Part shown: positions 42,991 through 51,481 of the stretch, one piece after another | How the letters are laid out: every line of letters begins with the position of its first letter | Position numbering within the stretch: position 1 is the stretch's first letter | Assembly: GCA_020639195.1 (NCBI GenBank) | Contig: JACKHB010000005.1 | Coordinates: 248,001 to 312,000, forward strand | Source of the DNA: Phycisphaeraceae bacterium | GTDB lineage: Bacteria > Planctomycetota > Phycisphaerae > Phycisphaerales > UBA1924 | Direction: 5' to 3' | Length of the DNA: 64,000 bases | Made by a program: the position numbers and the translations under genes | Notes under the pieces: model-generated | What the model saw: only the letters and a program-made list of their open reading frames with translations | What the model was told of the DNA's origin: nothing | Databases searched by the model: none

Positions 42991-44295
42991 CTATCGGCGC
43001 AGGGCCACCAGCGCCGTTCGGTCGTCCAGGGGTGGGCCGCCGCCGTCGAAGCGGCGGACGGCGTCGACGGAGGCTCGGAGGATCTCCGCGGCTGTGCCGC
43101 GATGCCCGCGCAGAATCGCCGCCATGCCCTCGACGCCGAACATGTCGTCGGAGGCGTTTCGGGCCTCGGTCAGGCCGTCGGTGTAGAGGACGATGGCGTC
43201 GCCGGGATTCAATGCGACACGCCCCTCCTCGTAGCGTTCTCCGGTCTCGATGCCCAGCGGGAATCCGCCGACGTCGTTGAGCTGGCGCACCTGCCCGGCC
43301 TGGCGGAGCAGCGGCGGGTTGTGGCCTGCGCGGGCGTAGGTCAGCGCGCCCTCGCTCGAGTCGTAGATGCCGTAGAACGCCGTGACGAACGCGCCGGTGC
43401 TGGGGGCGTATCGCTCCGCGAGCGTGCGGTTGACGAAGTTGAGCATTTCGCCCGGCGGCGCGCCGCGCGTGGGGTGGAGGTGGGCGACGGCGTGGGTGAT
43501 GGCCATGACGACCGCGGCGGGCGTGCTGTGCCCGCTGACATCGGCGATGAAGATGCCCCAGGCGTGGTCGTTGATATCGAAGAGGTCGTAGTAGTCTCCG
43601 CCGGCCCGCCGGCTGGTCTCGTAGTAGGCGGCGAGGTCGAGCCCGGGGATGGACGGCAGGGTCTGGGGGAGCAGGGCTCGCTGGATGTCGCCGACGGCGC
43701 GCATCTCGTGGTCGATGGCCTCGTGCGCCCGGCGGAGGTCCTCGTAGGCCTCGGCCAGCTCTCTTCGCAGCACGAGATTCAGCGTGCCCCGTCCGTACAG
43801 GTTGGAGTTCCAGACCATGGTCGGCACGCGCTCGAGGGGCAGGCTGTCGGCGTCGTGCATGAGCACGACGTTCATGTTGAGCGCGATGCCGTCCTCGTAC
43901 TGGGGCATCGTGACCATGAGCCGCGCGCGCCGAAGGTAGTCGTACGCGGGATCGTCCTTCGACAGGCGCGAGGGCAGATCCTCGATGATCGCGGGCTCAT
44001 CGGAGTACAGCAGCTCCCCGAGCAGGCCGGAGGAGAACATGGGGAGCTTGTCGGGCTGCTGCCAGGGGTTGATCTCTTCGCGCCAGCGCGATGAGCGCGT
44101 GATGCGGTAGTTGGGAGCGGTGAGGCCGCGCCGGCTGACGGCGATGAACTCGTCCATCGGGACGAGCCGCTGGCGGACGCGATCGCCGTACATGCGTCCG
44201 GCCTCCTGCGGATCGGAGATGCGGCTGAGGTCGCGCATGAGGTCCACGACCTCGCGCAGCTCATCCCGCCACGACTCGTGCAGAGGGCTCTTCAC
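42991..44295 (-). CDS. SpoIIE-type phosphatase with N-terminal sensor region
   Basis: 434 residues: a helical, GAF-like N-terminal region (1-215; uncertain), a short coiled coil near 215-235, then a SpoIIE phosphatase (240-434) with GGDYYDLFDIN, FIADVSGHSTPAA, ARAGHNPPLL, LYTDGLTEARN and DDRTALVAL. It presumably dephosphorylates an anti-anti-sigma factor on a signal bound by the N-terminus. The GTG at 44295 lies eight bases after a TACCCT box; upstream residues in frame have no similarity. Confidence 0.85.
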   Translation of the reverse strand: MKSPLHESWRDELREVVDLMRDLSRISDPQEAGRMYGDRVRQRLVPMDEFIAVSRRGLTAPNYRITRSSRWREEINPWQQPDKLPMFSSGLLGELLYSDEPAIIEDLPSRLSKDDPAYDYLRRARLMVTMPQYEDGIALNMNVVLMHDADSLPLERVPTMVWNSNLYGRGTLNLVLRRELAEAYEDLRRAHEAIDHEMRAVGDIQRALLPQTLPSIPGLDLAAYYETSRRAGGDYYDLFDINDHAWGIFIADVSGHSTPAAVVMAITHAVAHLHPTRGAPPGEMLNFVNRTLAERYAPSTGAFVTAFYGIYDSSEGALTYARAGHNPPLLRQAGQVRQLNDVGGFPLGIETGERYEEGRVALNPGDAIVLYTDGLTEARNASDDMFGVEGMAAILRGHRGTAAEILRASVDAVRRFDGGGPPLDDRTALVALRR

Positions 44296-44303
44296 GCCGC
44301 GAG

Positions 44304-44309
44304 AGGGTA
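44304..44309 (-). promoter_or_regulatory. TANNNT -10 box of the second SpoIIE gene
   Basis: TACCCT, eight bases before the GTG at 44295. Confidence 0.5.
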
Positions 44310-44335
44310 GGGGTCGCGGGGCGAGCGCGCCCCGG

Positions 44336-44617
44336 TCACGCCCGCTGTTCCGGCGCGGATCGGCGCGAGATCGCCCGCATCCGGCGGTGGACGCGCCGGA
44401 ACCGGAAGACGCCGAGGGTCGCCGCGCCCAGGCCCAGGGCGATGAACAGCGCGCCGATGGCCTCGAGCAGCAGGTCATCAAAGAACTTCAGGGCGCTCGC
44501 GCCGACGACGACGAGGGCGAGGGCGGTGCGGATGTAGGCGAGCAGCGTCCGCTCGTTGGCCAGGACGGTTCGATCGACGGCGAGGTGGTCGCGCAGGGTG
44601 GTTGGGGCTTCGGGCAT
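44336..44617 (-). CDS. DUF202-family small membrane protein
   Basis: 93 residues of the DUF202/YidH family: HLAVDRTVLANERTLLAYIR with the conserved NERTxLAxxRT centre and two hydrophobic helices (ALALVVVGASALKFF, AIGALFIALGLGAATLGVF), then a basic tail. Function not known. The ATG lies inside the 3' end of the upstream reading frame, which overlaps it by 130 bases. The SpoIIE gene follows 40 bases downstream. Confidence 0.85.
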   Translation of the reverse strand: MPEAPTTLRDHLAVDRTVLANERTLLAYIRTALALVVVGASALKFFDDLLLEAIGALFIALGLGAATLGVFRFRRVHRRMRAISRRSAPEQRA

Positions 44618-45237
44618 GGGGCATCGTTGGCGGGCGACGCGGCGGGGGCGTGGGAGACGCCCGGATGCACGTGCGGGATCGGCGCGGGGCGAGCCGATGG
44701 CCCTTGCGCGCCGATCCGGTGGAAGGTGTAGAGCAGGTGGATGGCCTTGCGGGCGTTGGCGCGCTGGGTCTCGCGCAGGCGGCACTGCCTGAGGTCGTTG
44801 CGGATGGGGTCGTGGTTCTCCTGGTGGTGGTAGCCCTTGACCATGTCCACCAGCACGACGACGCACTTGGGAAGCTGGATGGACGCGGCGAGATGGGCGC
44901 GCTGGGCCGCCGCGGCGGAGATGCGCGCGATGCGCACGGCGTTCTCGGGGCGCTGCATCCACTCGCACAGGCCATCGAGTGTGGCGCCGTAGGCCTTGGA
45001 GAGGGCCAGCAGCGAGTCGTGGTCGCAGGCGAGGTCCTCGAGGAGGCGCTCGGTGGTGTCGGGATCGGGTTCAAAGGGGGCGGCAGTGGAGTGCGCGGGG
45101 GGTAGGTCGGGTCGGAGGGGCGGAGAGATCGTCGGGGGCGGCTGCCGATCGGTCGATGGCGAGCTGGTCTGGCCGTTGATGTGGGACCTGATGGCGCGAG
45201 ACGCGTCGAGGACGCACGGTGTTGGTGTGGTAGGCAT
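44488..45237 (-). CDS. Hypothetical protein overlapping the DUF202 gene
   Basis: 249 residues, not recognised. Residues 1-70 are Pro/Ser/Thr-rich; residues 75-175 look like a helical domain (DHDSLLALSKAYGATLDGL, ENAVRIARISAAAAQRAHLAA, NDLRQCRLRETQRAN). The last 43 residues are the frame-shifted reading of DUF202 and are probably not a domain. The region is open in all frames, so a base error could have removed the true stop. The ATG at 45237 follows a poly-C stretch (poly-G on the other strand) without a clear ribosome site. Confidence 0.5.
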   Translation of the reverse strand: MPTTPTPCVLDASRAIRSHINGQTSSPSTDRQPPPTISPPLRPDLPPAHSTAAPFEPDPDTTERLLEDLACDHDSLLALSKAYGATLDGLCEWMQRPENAVRIARISAAAAQRAHLAASIQLPKCVVVLVDMVKGYHHQENHDPIRNDLRQCRLRETQRANARKAIHLLYTFHRIGAQGPSARPAPIPHVHPGVSHAPAASPANDAPCPKPQPPCATTSPSIEPSWPTSGRCSPTSAPPSPSSSSARAP

Positions 45238-45645
45238 GGGGGGAGTTTCGGGCGTGCGCGAAGGGGTGTCAATGGTGGAAGGGGTGAAGGGAGCGCGTGC
45301 GCGCGCGCAAAGCGGTGGTGTGGCGCAGAAGGGAGCGGGTCTGCGCGCCAATTGTGAAGCGTGGGCCATGAAAGAAAGCCGGGGCACGGACGGGCGCGCC
45401 ACGAACCTCCGACCAGCAAGGGCGTGTCTTCCAGCCACCTTCGGCGGCTCTTGTTCTGAGGAAGGGCTGGGCCGAGCCGGTGGCGGTGTTCGCCGGGTCC
45501 TCGCTGTCTTCGGAGGCACGTGGGCGGAGGAAGGCGCGACTCGTACGCGGCCGACGGGTGATGGGAGCGAGATTGAGCGCCCACTTCGAGGGTGTCGAAC
45601 GGCTGCGCTCCTCGATTCCGCCCCGCGACAGGTACACTGCGATGC
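45238..45645 (+). other. Intergenic stretch without gene
   Basis: 408 bases between the divergent hypothetical and kinase genes. It contains alternating CG runs near 45297-45312 and a TACACT box at 45633-45638 that serves the kinase gene. No coding frame with recognisable sequence, no tRNA and no strong hairpin was seen. Confidence 0.5.
45633..45638 (+). promoter_or_regulatory. TANNNT -10 box of the kinase-WD40 gene
   Basis: TACACT, seven bases before the GTG at 45646; supports that start of the N-lobe frame. Confidence 0.55.
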
Positions 45646-48600
45646 GTGGCCCATCCCGGCGACAAGCACGAGCCCACCGATCCGACCCGCGCGGATCCGC
45701 GCATCACCCAGGGCTCGACGATCGGCCACTACAGGCTGCTGGGCCGGCTGGGAGAGGGCGGCTTTGGCGTCGTGTGGGAGGCCGAGCAGACCGCGCCCGT
45801 CCGTCGGCGGGTCGCTCTGAAGATCATCAAGCCGGGATGGACTCCAGCGCCCGTGGTCGCCCGGTTCGAGGCCGAGCCGCCAGCCCTGGCCGTCATGGAC
45901 CACCCTGCATCGCCCCGCGTCTACGACGGCGGGGCCACCGACGCGGGGTACCCGTACTTCGTCATGGAACTGGTCCGGGGCGAGCCGATCACCGACTTCT
46001 GCGACCGGCACCGCCTCACCATCCAACGCGCCGCCTCGAACTGTTCATCAAGGTCTGCGAGGCCGTGCAGCAGCGCCCCCGCATGAAGGGCGTGATCCAT
46101 CGCGATCTCAAGCCATCCAACGTCCTGGCGTTCTACCAGTCCGACACGCCGCCGGCGGACCCGCACGCGCGGTCCCCGCTCGAGGGCGTCGGCGTCAAGG
46201 TCATCGACTTCGGCGTCGCCAAGGCCCTGAACCAGCGCCTGAGCGAGCACACCATCTTCACCGATCGCGGCCAGATGATCGGCACGCCCGAGTACATGTC
46301 CCCCGAGCAGGCCGAGATGTCGGGCGTGGACATCGACACCCGCTCGGACGTGTACTCGCTGGGCGTGCTGCTCTACGAACTGCTGACCGGCAGCCTGCCG
46401 TTCGATCCCGCGCAACTGCGTGCCGCGGCGTTCAACGAGATCCAGCGCATCATCCGCGAGGTCGAGCCCCCGCGCCCGAGCACGCGCCTGACCTCCGGCG
46501 TCGGAGCGCACTCGGCCGATGCCATCGCCCACCGCCGGCGCACGGAGGTTCGACCGCTCTCGGGCCTGCTGCGGCGCGATCTCGACTGGGTGGTGATGCG
46601 GTGCCTAGAGAAGGAGCGCGACCGCAGGTACGACACCCCCAACGCGCTGGCGATGGACCTGCGCCGATACCTGAGCGATGAGCCGGTGCTGGCGGGCCCG
46701 CCGAGCGTGCGGTACCGGCTGGGCAAGTTCGCGCGCAAGCACCGGGCCCCGCTGGGCGCGGCGGCGGTGGTGCTCCTGGTGCTGCTCGCGGGAATCGCGG
46801 GCACGACGTGGGCACTGCTGGGTCAGCGCGCCCTGCGGATCAAGGCCGAGGAGGCGGAGAGTGAGACCGCGGCGGCGCTGGGCCGAGAGAGCGCGGCGCT
46901 TGCCGCGGAATCGGGCGCCAAGGCGGAGGCCCAGCGGCGCGCTGAGGAGGCCGAAGAACAGGCTTATTCGGCGAACATTCTCGCCGCGGGTCAGTTTGTG
47001 GAGCGGGGTCAGATGGGCCTCGCGAGGGACCGCCTGAGAGCCTGCGCAGCGCACTTGCGAGGCTGGGAATGGGGGCATCTGTGGGCGATGTCGGACGATT
47101 CACTGCGTGTGCTGCGCGGGCACGAGAAGTTCTTGACACTCGCTTCGTGGAGTCCAGATGGCACGAGGATCTTGACTCTTTCAGCGGATGGAACGGCGCG
47201 CATTTGGGACGCCGATGGCGTCAGCAGTCCTGTCCACTTGCGAGGACATGAAGACTGGGTGTTGTCGGGCGCTTGGAGTCCGGATGGATCAAAGATCGTT
47301 ACGGCGTCACAAGACGCGACTGTGCGCGTATGGAATGCTGACGGTTCGGGCGAGGCTCTGGTCTTGTGTGGACATGATCAGAGGGTGGAATCCGCTTCGT
47401 GGAGTCCTGACGGTACAAGGATTGTGACGGCCTCGTACGACAAGACTGCGCGGGTATGGAGCGTCGTTGGCTCGGCCGAGCCAATCGTCTTGGCTGGGCA
47501 CGAAGACCGAGTGCTCTTCGCTTCCTGGAGCCCGGATGGCTCCAAGATTGCCACGGCTTCAAGAGACGGCACTGCGCGTGTGTGGCAGGCCGACGGTTCC
47601 TCCGAGCCCACTGTCCTCCGTAGCCAGGCGCAAGGCGTGAGCTTCGTGTCGTGGAGCCGGGATGGATCTCGGATCGCCACAGCGTCCTGGGATGGCACCG
47701 TCCGAATCTGGCCAGCCGACGGTCCGGACGAGCCGTTGGTTCTGCGAGGCCATGAGGACCTCGTTGAGTCCGTTGCTTGGAGCCCCGATGGTTTGAGAGT
47801 CGTCTCCGCGTCCTTGGATTGCACCGCGCGCATCTGGACCATCGATGGCTCGCATGAGCCCTTGGTACTTCGAGGGCACGAAGGCGAAGTGCGTTGGGCG
47901 GCGTGGAGTCCAGATGGATCGAGAGTTGTGACAACCTCTGACGATGGGACCGCTCGCGTCTGGGAAGCTGACGGGACTGGCGTCCCCCTCATTCTCCAAG
48001 GGCATGGGGGCGGAGTTCGCTCTGCGGCATGGAGCATCGATGGGCAGAGGATCGTCACGGCTTCGGCTGACGGCACGGCGCGCATATGGAGAGCGGCTGG
48101 AGCCCAGCGTCCGAGTGTCCTGCGAGGTCACGACGACGCAGTGTTGAACGCTTCGTGGAGTCCTGACGGATCGAGGATTCTGACGACTTCCGACGACCGT
48201 ACGGTCCGCGAATGGCCGGCGGATTCCCTCACTGAAGCCCTCGTCTTTGACTCGGGTGGGATACTCCAGGGCTTGGCCTTCTGGAGTCCAGATGGGCGGA
48301 GGTTTCTGACGGATTCCGAGGATGGCATCGCGCGCGTGTGGCGTGCCGACGGTTCGGGTGATCCACTCGAAATCGGAAGCGCGGCCCAGCCCGTGTGGTA
48401 CGCTTCGTGGAATCCAGACGGCTCGAAGATCGTCACCGCATCTGAAGACGGAATCGCTCGGGTGTGGGACTCCTATAGCTCGGATGATCCCACCGTCCTG
48501 CTGGGGCATCAAGGTGCTCTGTTCTGGGCATCGTGGAGTCCCGATGGAGATCGGGTGGCGACAGCATCGTGGGATGGCACGGTGCGAGTGTGGAACACCG

Positions 48601-49277
48601 AGCGTCTTGGTGATCCGGTTGTTCTTGGCGGTCACACCGCCGCCGTGCTTTCCGCCTCGTGGAACCCCGAAGGAACGAGAGTTGTCACGGCGTCTTGGGA
48701 CGGAACCGCGAGGATCTGGGACACTGAAGGGGGCGGAGAATTCGGCATCTTGCTCGCGAACGGGACCCCGTTGCAATGGGCATCTTGGAGCCCGGATGGC
48801 GCGAACATCTTGACCATGGATCGGTTTGGTGTAGTGCGAATATGGGACTCTAAAGGCACGATCGAGCCCAGAGAGTTGCGAGGGCACATGGATGCCCTGT
48901 CGTCTGCGCGATGGAGTCCTGATGGGTCGAGATTGGTTACGACGTCGGACGACAAGACCGCCCGGGTGTGGCGAATCGATGACTTTGCTAATCCGATCGT
49001 TCTGCGTGGACATGAGGACTGCGTGACGTTCTCTGAGTGGAGTCCGGACGGTTCGAGAATTGTGACGACTTCCGAAGACCGCACCGCCCGCATCTGGGAC
49101 AGCGTCCCTGTCTCTTACCGCTACCGCATGAAGCTGCTGGCCGAGGGCACGATCACGATGGCCGACCTCGAACGCGAAGTCGCCGAAGGCCGCCTCGAAC
49201 GCTGGGAGATCGAGCCGTTGCCATGGATCAAGCCGATCGCCAGCGCGCCGGTCCCGCCTCGCAGGGGCGGTGACTGA
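45646..49277 (+). CDS. Ser/Thr protein kinase with 15 WD40 repeats, frameshifted in the N-lobe
   Basis: The frame starting at GTG 45646 (seven bases after TACACT) encodes a kinase N-lobe: [12 protein letters not shown] glycine loop, VALKIIKPG lysine, [13 protein letters not shown] hinge. At about 46024-46034 the sequence switches frame: two extra bases (GC) in CAACGCGCCGCC break LTIQRRLELF. The other frame continues with [23 protein letters not shown] (catalytic Asp), [20 protein letters not shown], a membrane helix near 46755-46830, a coiled segment, and a WD40 region. Alternatives: a disabled gene, or an indel error in the sequence. If repaired it is a planctomycete-type membrane kinase with extracellular or cytosolic propeller(s). 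Confidence 0.8.
47169..49058 (+). repeat. Array of 15 WD40 repeats, exactly 126 nt each
   Basis: Fifteen consecutive 42-residue units without a single length change, followed by a half unit. Each reads roughly I-V-T-A-S-x-D-G-T-A-R-V-W, a variable turn, L-R-G-H-E-x-x-V, then S-W-S-P-D-G-S-R. The nucleotide composition is visibly less GC-biased at third positions than in the flanking genes. Length suggests two seven-bladed propellers plus one blade. Confidence 0.9.
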
Positions 49278-49335
49278 GATCGGTGTCGATGGAGTGGAAA
49301 TCGGGCGCTGGCTGTCCTGCCGCGCTTCCAAAGAC

Positions 49336-49343
49336 AAAGTTAT
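49336..49343. repeat. Target-site duplication, left copy (AAAGTTAT)
   Basis: Eight-base direct repeat AAAGTTAT immediately outside the left inverted repeat of the IS1-family element; identical copy at 51516-51523. IS1-family elements duplicate 8-9 bases. Confidence 0.9.
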
Positions 49344-49367
49344 GGTAATGGTCTATTTCGAGTTCGC
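49344..49367 (+). repeat. Left terminal inverted repeat
   Basis: Starts GGTAATGGTC and continues with TTTC and TTCG blocks shared with the right end in inverted orientation. The transposase stop codon (49353-49355) lies inside it. Confidence 0.85.
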
Positions 49368-50204
49368 ACGGCGTTCGTACTGCTCGTGAAGGGCGGCGAG
49401 TTCGTCGAGCGTCATCGCCCGGTCGATCAACCCGGCGGCCTGGGCCGGGGTAGCCCCCTTGCTGGTGTGGCGGCGGATCCAGTTGTAGGCGAAGGCGTGC
49501 AGCGCGAATGAGTGCCGAAGGCTGTCGAGCTTCTTGCTCTGGGCGTTCGTCAGCCGGGTGTAGCGCCTGTTCTGCATCCGGATCGTCAGGTGGGCACGCT
49601 CCACGTAGGCCGTGTTGATGTCGGCCTCGCGGGGGTTGCCCTGAACGACGTGGCGCTTCATCGACACCACGTCCCCGCGTGCGTAGTTGGCCGACTTCCC
49701 GCCGGGGATCCCGAAGGTCTTGATGACCTGTCCGTAGTCCACCCGATCGCCGATGAGGGTGCCGACAAACTGCCGGTAGAGACGCGCGCCATCGGTGCTC
49801 AACTGGAACTGCCCCTCGATCCGGCCCGCAAAGTTCAGCACGAATGAGCAGCAATCGTCGGCGGTGTGCTCGCCGATGTGCCACGCGATCATCAGCTTGC
49901 TGTCGGCGCAGAGCGAGGTCCAGGTCCAGGTATCGCCGAGAGTTGGATCGGCCATGCGATCGCCGGTCAGGCGCACTTCGCGGCCGTGGACGAAGCACCA
50001 CAGCTCATCGCACTCCACACGAGCGCACTTCAACCCGCGCACCTTCAGGTCGTGCCAGTGCGCGCAGAACGCCCCAAGGCTCTCCAGCAGCCGGAGAACC
50101 GTGCTCTTGCTGACGCCGACCATGCGGCAAGTGCTCGCGACCGAGCACCCTTCCACAAGGGCCGCGACGATTCGGGCTCGCTTTTCGTTGCTGAGGCGGT
50201 TCAT
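49353..50204 (-). CDS. IS1-family DDE transposase
   Basis: 283 residues in a single frame, no programmed frameshift. N-terminal helix-turn-helix (RARIVAALVEGCSVASTCRMVGVSKSTVLR in part), then the DDE core: VECDELW (first Asp), LSTDGARLY (second Asp) and AYVERAHLTIRMQNRRYTRL (Glu in YVER) followed by the LTNAQSKK helix. Single-frame IS1 members of this form are widespread in bacteria. TACATT lies six bases before the ATG, overlapping one TGTRGCYACR site, so the gene is probably leaderless and repressible. Confidence 0.9.
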   Translation of the reverse strand: MNRLSNEKRARIVAALVEGCSVASTCRMVGVSKSTVLRLLESLGAFCAHWHDLKVRGLKCARVECDELWCFVHGREVRLTGDRMADPTLGDTWTWTSLCADSKLMIAWHIGEHTADDCCSFVLNFAGRIEGQFQLSTDGARLYRQFVGTLIGDRVDYGQVIKTFGIPGGKSANYARGDVVSMKRHVVQGNPREADINTAYVERAHLTIRMQNRRYTRLTNAQSKKLDSLRHSFALHAFAYNWIRRHTSKGATPAQAAGLIDRAMTLDELAALHEQYERRANSK

Positions 50205-50212
50205 ACGAATAA

Positions 50213-50222
50213 TGTAGCCACA
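50213..50222. promoter_or_regulatory. TGTRGCYACR site 1, over transposase -10 box
   Basis: TGTAGCCACA; on the minus strand it reads TGTGGCTACA and its TACATT (50211-50216) is the likely -10 box of the transposase. First of three sites spaced 31 and 33 bases centre to centre between the transposase and the divergent small gene. Confidence 0.6.
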
Positions 50223-50243
50223 ATAAATAGGGCGGTCAATATT

Positions 50244-50253
50244 TGTGGCCACG
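50244..50253. promoter_or_regulatory. TGTRGCYACR site 2
   Basis: TGTGGCCACG in the middle of the divergent intergenic region. It lacks the TANNNT box of the other copies, so it looks like a pure protein-binding site. Confidence 0.5.
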
Positions 50254-50276
50254 TTTTTATTGCCCTCAACCATTTT

Positions 50277-50286
50277 TGTGGCTACG
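50277..50286. promoter_or_regulatory. TGTRGCYACR site 3, over -10 box of the small gene
   Basis: TGTGGCTACG, continuing into TACGCT (50283-50288), six bases before the ATG at 50295. Same arrangement as site 1 in the opposite direction. Confidence 0.6.
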
Positions 50287-50294
50287 CTTCGAGA

Positions 50295-50534
50295 ATGAAC
50301 GATGCCGCCAAACCGGGACGGCCGCCAAAGCCGAAAGACCAGCGGAGAGACGCCCCGCTGCGGATTCGGCTCGCGCCGGCAGAGCGACACTTGATCGACG
50401 CGGCGGCCAAGGCCGCCGGGCAATCGACTTCCGCGTGGGCCAGAGACGCCCTCTTGCGGCTTGCGGGATCAAGTGCGCCCGGCGGGGTCTCGTCCCCGCC
50501 GGGCGGGGCTATGAACGACGGCGAGGCGGCTTGA
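50295..50534 (+). CDS. Small ribbon-helix-helix-like / MobC-like protein (passenger)
   Basis: 79 residues: basic Pro/Lys-rich N-terminus, then PLRIRLAPAERHLIDAAAKA and GQSTSAWARDALLRLA, a beta-helix-helix pattern as in MobC and other ribbon-helix-helix proteins, and a Gly/Pro-rich tail. Such proteins bind short palindromes as dimers, often their own promoters. It could be the repressor of the TGTRGCYACR sites around it; inference only. Starts six bases after TACGCT. Confidence 0.7.
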   Translation: MNDAAKPGRPPKPKDQRRDAPLRIRLAPAERHLIDAAAKAAGQSTSAWARDALLRLAGSSAPGGVSSPPGGAMNDGEAA

Positions 50535-50619
50535 CCTTGGGCCGCCGATGGCGCGGCCAGTGGTTACGCGGCCACCGCAGCCGATGGACGCGGACGTATC
50601 GCGCGTACCGACTCTTGCG

Positions 50620-50752
50620 GGCCATGTGACAGCCCTCCCACAAAGGGGGGTGAACTTGTCAGATCGGCCCAGCGGGGGGTATGCTTTGGTTGCACGATGG
50701 CCGCTGGGCCAAAACGGCGCGCCGGGTGCGTCATCATCCGGCGCGTTTTTTT
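50620..50752 (+). ncRNA. Candidate structured RNA / leader inside the element
   Basis: 259 bases between passenger genes hold no recognisable protein. Visible structures: TGACA...TGTCA enclosing a C-run/G-run stem (about 50627-50661); a perfect 10-bp stem GGCCCAGCGG (50666-50675) with CCGCTGGGCC (50701-50710); and a terminator hairpin. TTGTCA (50656-50661) and TATGCT (50680-50685) are 18 apart and could be a promoter for a short transcript. A 19-codon frame from ATG 50697 (MAAGPKRRAGCVIIRRVFF) ends at 50756 in the terminator. Whether RNA, leader peptide or only a terminator is unresolved. Confidence 0.4.
50718..50752 (+). terminator. Rho-independent terminator in the element
   Basis: Eight-base stem CGCGCCGG (50718-50725) and CCGGCGCG (50738-50745), 12-base loop, followed by seven T (50746-50752). 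The only classical hairpin-plus-T-tract seen in the window; it ends plus-strand transcripts of the small passenger gene or the candidate RNA. Confidence 0.85.
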
Positions 50753-50793
50753 CTAGGGATTGTGGATAAAAAGTGCTAGTTCAAATCCATGGT

Positions 50794-51228
50794 TCATCGC
50801 CCTCCTGGCTCAGGTTTGCGGTAGGTCGCGGGGGTCTTGCCGTGGGCAGGAGTGACTTGGACGACCATCGAATCCGCCAGCATCCTTCGGAGCGTCTTGC
50901 CGATCGCGCTGATGTCCGCCCCCGCCAACGCGGGCTCATTCACCAAATGCCTCTTCACGTCCTGTGAAGTGAACCGCGCCGAACTCTGGGCAACATACGC
51001 CCGAACCGCCGCGGCGAGCTCGCCGCGCTCAACAGGCGGGGAAGCCTCGCCGTTCGCGGAGGCGGCGGAAGGGGCGACGGCTGCAGGCTGCTGCTTCCAG
51101 TGCCGCTCCCAAAGGCGGTCCAAAGCGTCTACGTCCTCCATGATGCGTTTGGCCTCGGCCCGCAGCCGGTCGGCCTTCTTGGCCAGCGCGATGCGCTCGG
51201 CTTCGTACTGGTGCTGGGTCATCGGCAT
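50794..51228 (-). CDS. Passenger protein with coiled coil and winged-helix-like domain
   Basis: 144 residues: a helical N-terminus (YEAERIALAKKADRLRAEAK; likely coiled coil), a Pro/Ala linker, and a C-terminal segment VRAYVAQSSARFTSQDVKRH followed by ISAIGKTLRRMLADSMVVQV and a TYRKPE turn, which resembles a winged helix. No enzyme motif. TATCGT lies eight bases before the ATG. Probably a DNA-binding regulator or accessory factor of the element. Confidence 0.65.
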   Translation of the reverse strand: MPMTQHQYEAERIALAKKADRLRAEAKRIMEDVDALDRLWERHWKQQPAAVAPSAASANGEASPPVERGELAAAVRAYVAQSSARFTSQDVKRHLVNEPALAGADISAIGKTLRRMLADSMVVQVTPAHGKTPATYRKPEPGGR

Positions 51229-51261
51229 GGCCGCCGACGATACCGATTTGCCGGCCGTAGG

Positions 51262-51444
51262 TCAACGTGCCGGCCGTCCGTGACCGCCGTCGTCACGGCC
51301 GTGCTGCTCCGGCTCGTCCGCCGTCGCCTTGTCCAAGAGCCACTTCGCCAGTTGATTCGGGTCCTTCGGCTGTCGGTCAGCCTTGCCCGGATCCGTGGGG
51401 GCCTGCCTCGACTTCGGCCGCTTGGACTTGACCTTCTTGGCCAT
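51262..51444 (-). CDS. Small basic passenger protein
   Basis: 60 residues, Lys/Arg-rich first 20 (AKKVKSKRPKSRQ), then DPNQLAKWLLDKAT, and an acidic/His tail. Not recognised. TAGACT lies six bases before the ATG, the same arrangement as the other genes of the element. 33 bases separate it from the next gene on the strand. Confidence 0.55.
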   Translation of the reverse strand: MAKKVKSKRPKSRQAPTDPGKADRQPKDPNQLAKWLLDKATADEPEQHGRDDGGHGRPAR

Positions 51445-51471
51445 ACGCGGAGTCTACAACCCCTGCGATTC

Positions 51472-51481
51472 TGTGGCTACA
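51472..51481 (+). promoter_or_regulatory. TGTRGCYACR site 4 with outward -10 box
   Basis: TGTGGCTACA continuing to TACAAT (51478-51483) on the plus strand, 32 bases inside the right end. No gene of the element starts after it, so it would send transcripts out toward recA. Confidence 0.5.

Noticed and set aside
45480..45645. Extending the 3.8-kb frame of the WD40 gene upstream of 46030 as its N-terminus
   Set aside because: In that frame the region is Arg/Pro-rich nonsense while a different frame encodes the real kinase N-lobe.
47169..49058. Regular 126-nt repeats as a CRISPR or satellite array
   Set aside because: The period is a multiple of three, the units are in frame, and the residues are WD40.
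50770..50795. AGTTCAAATCC resembling a tRNA T-arm
   Set aside because: No acceptor, D or anticodon arms can be folded around it; it is the 3' side of a passenger gene.
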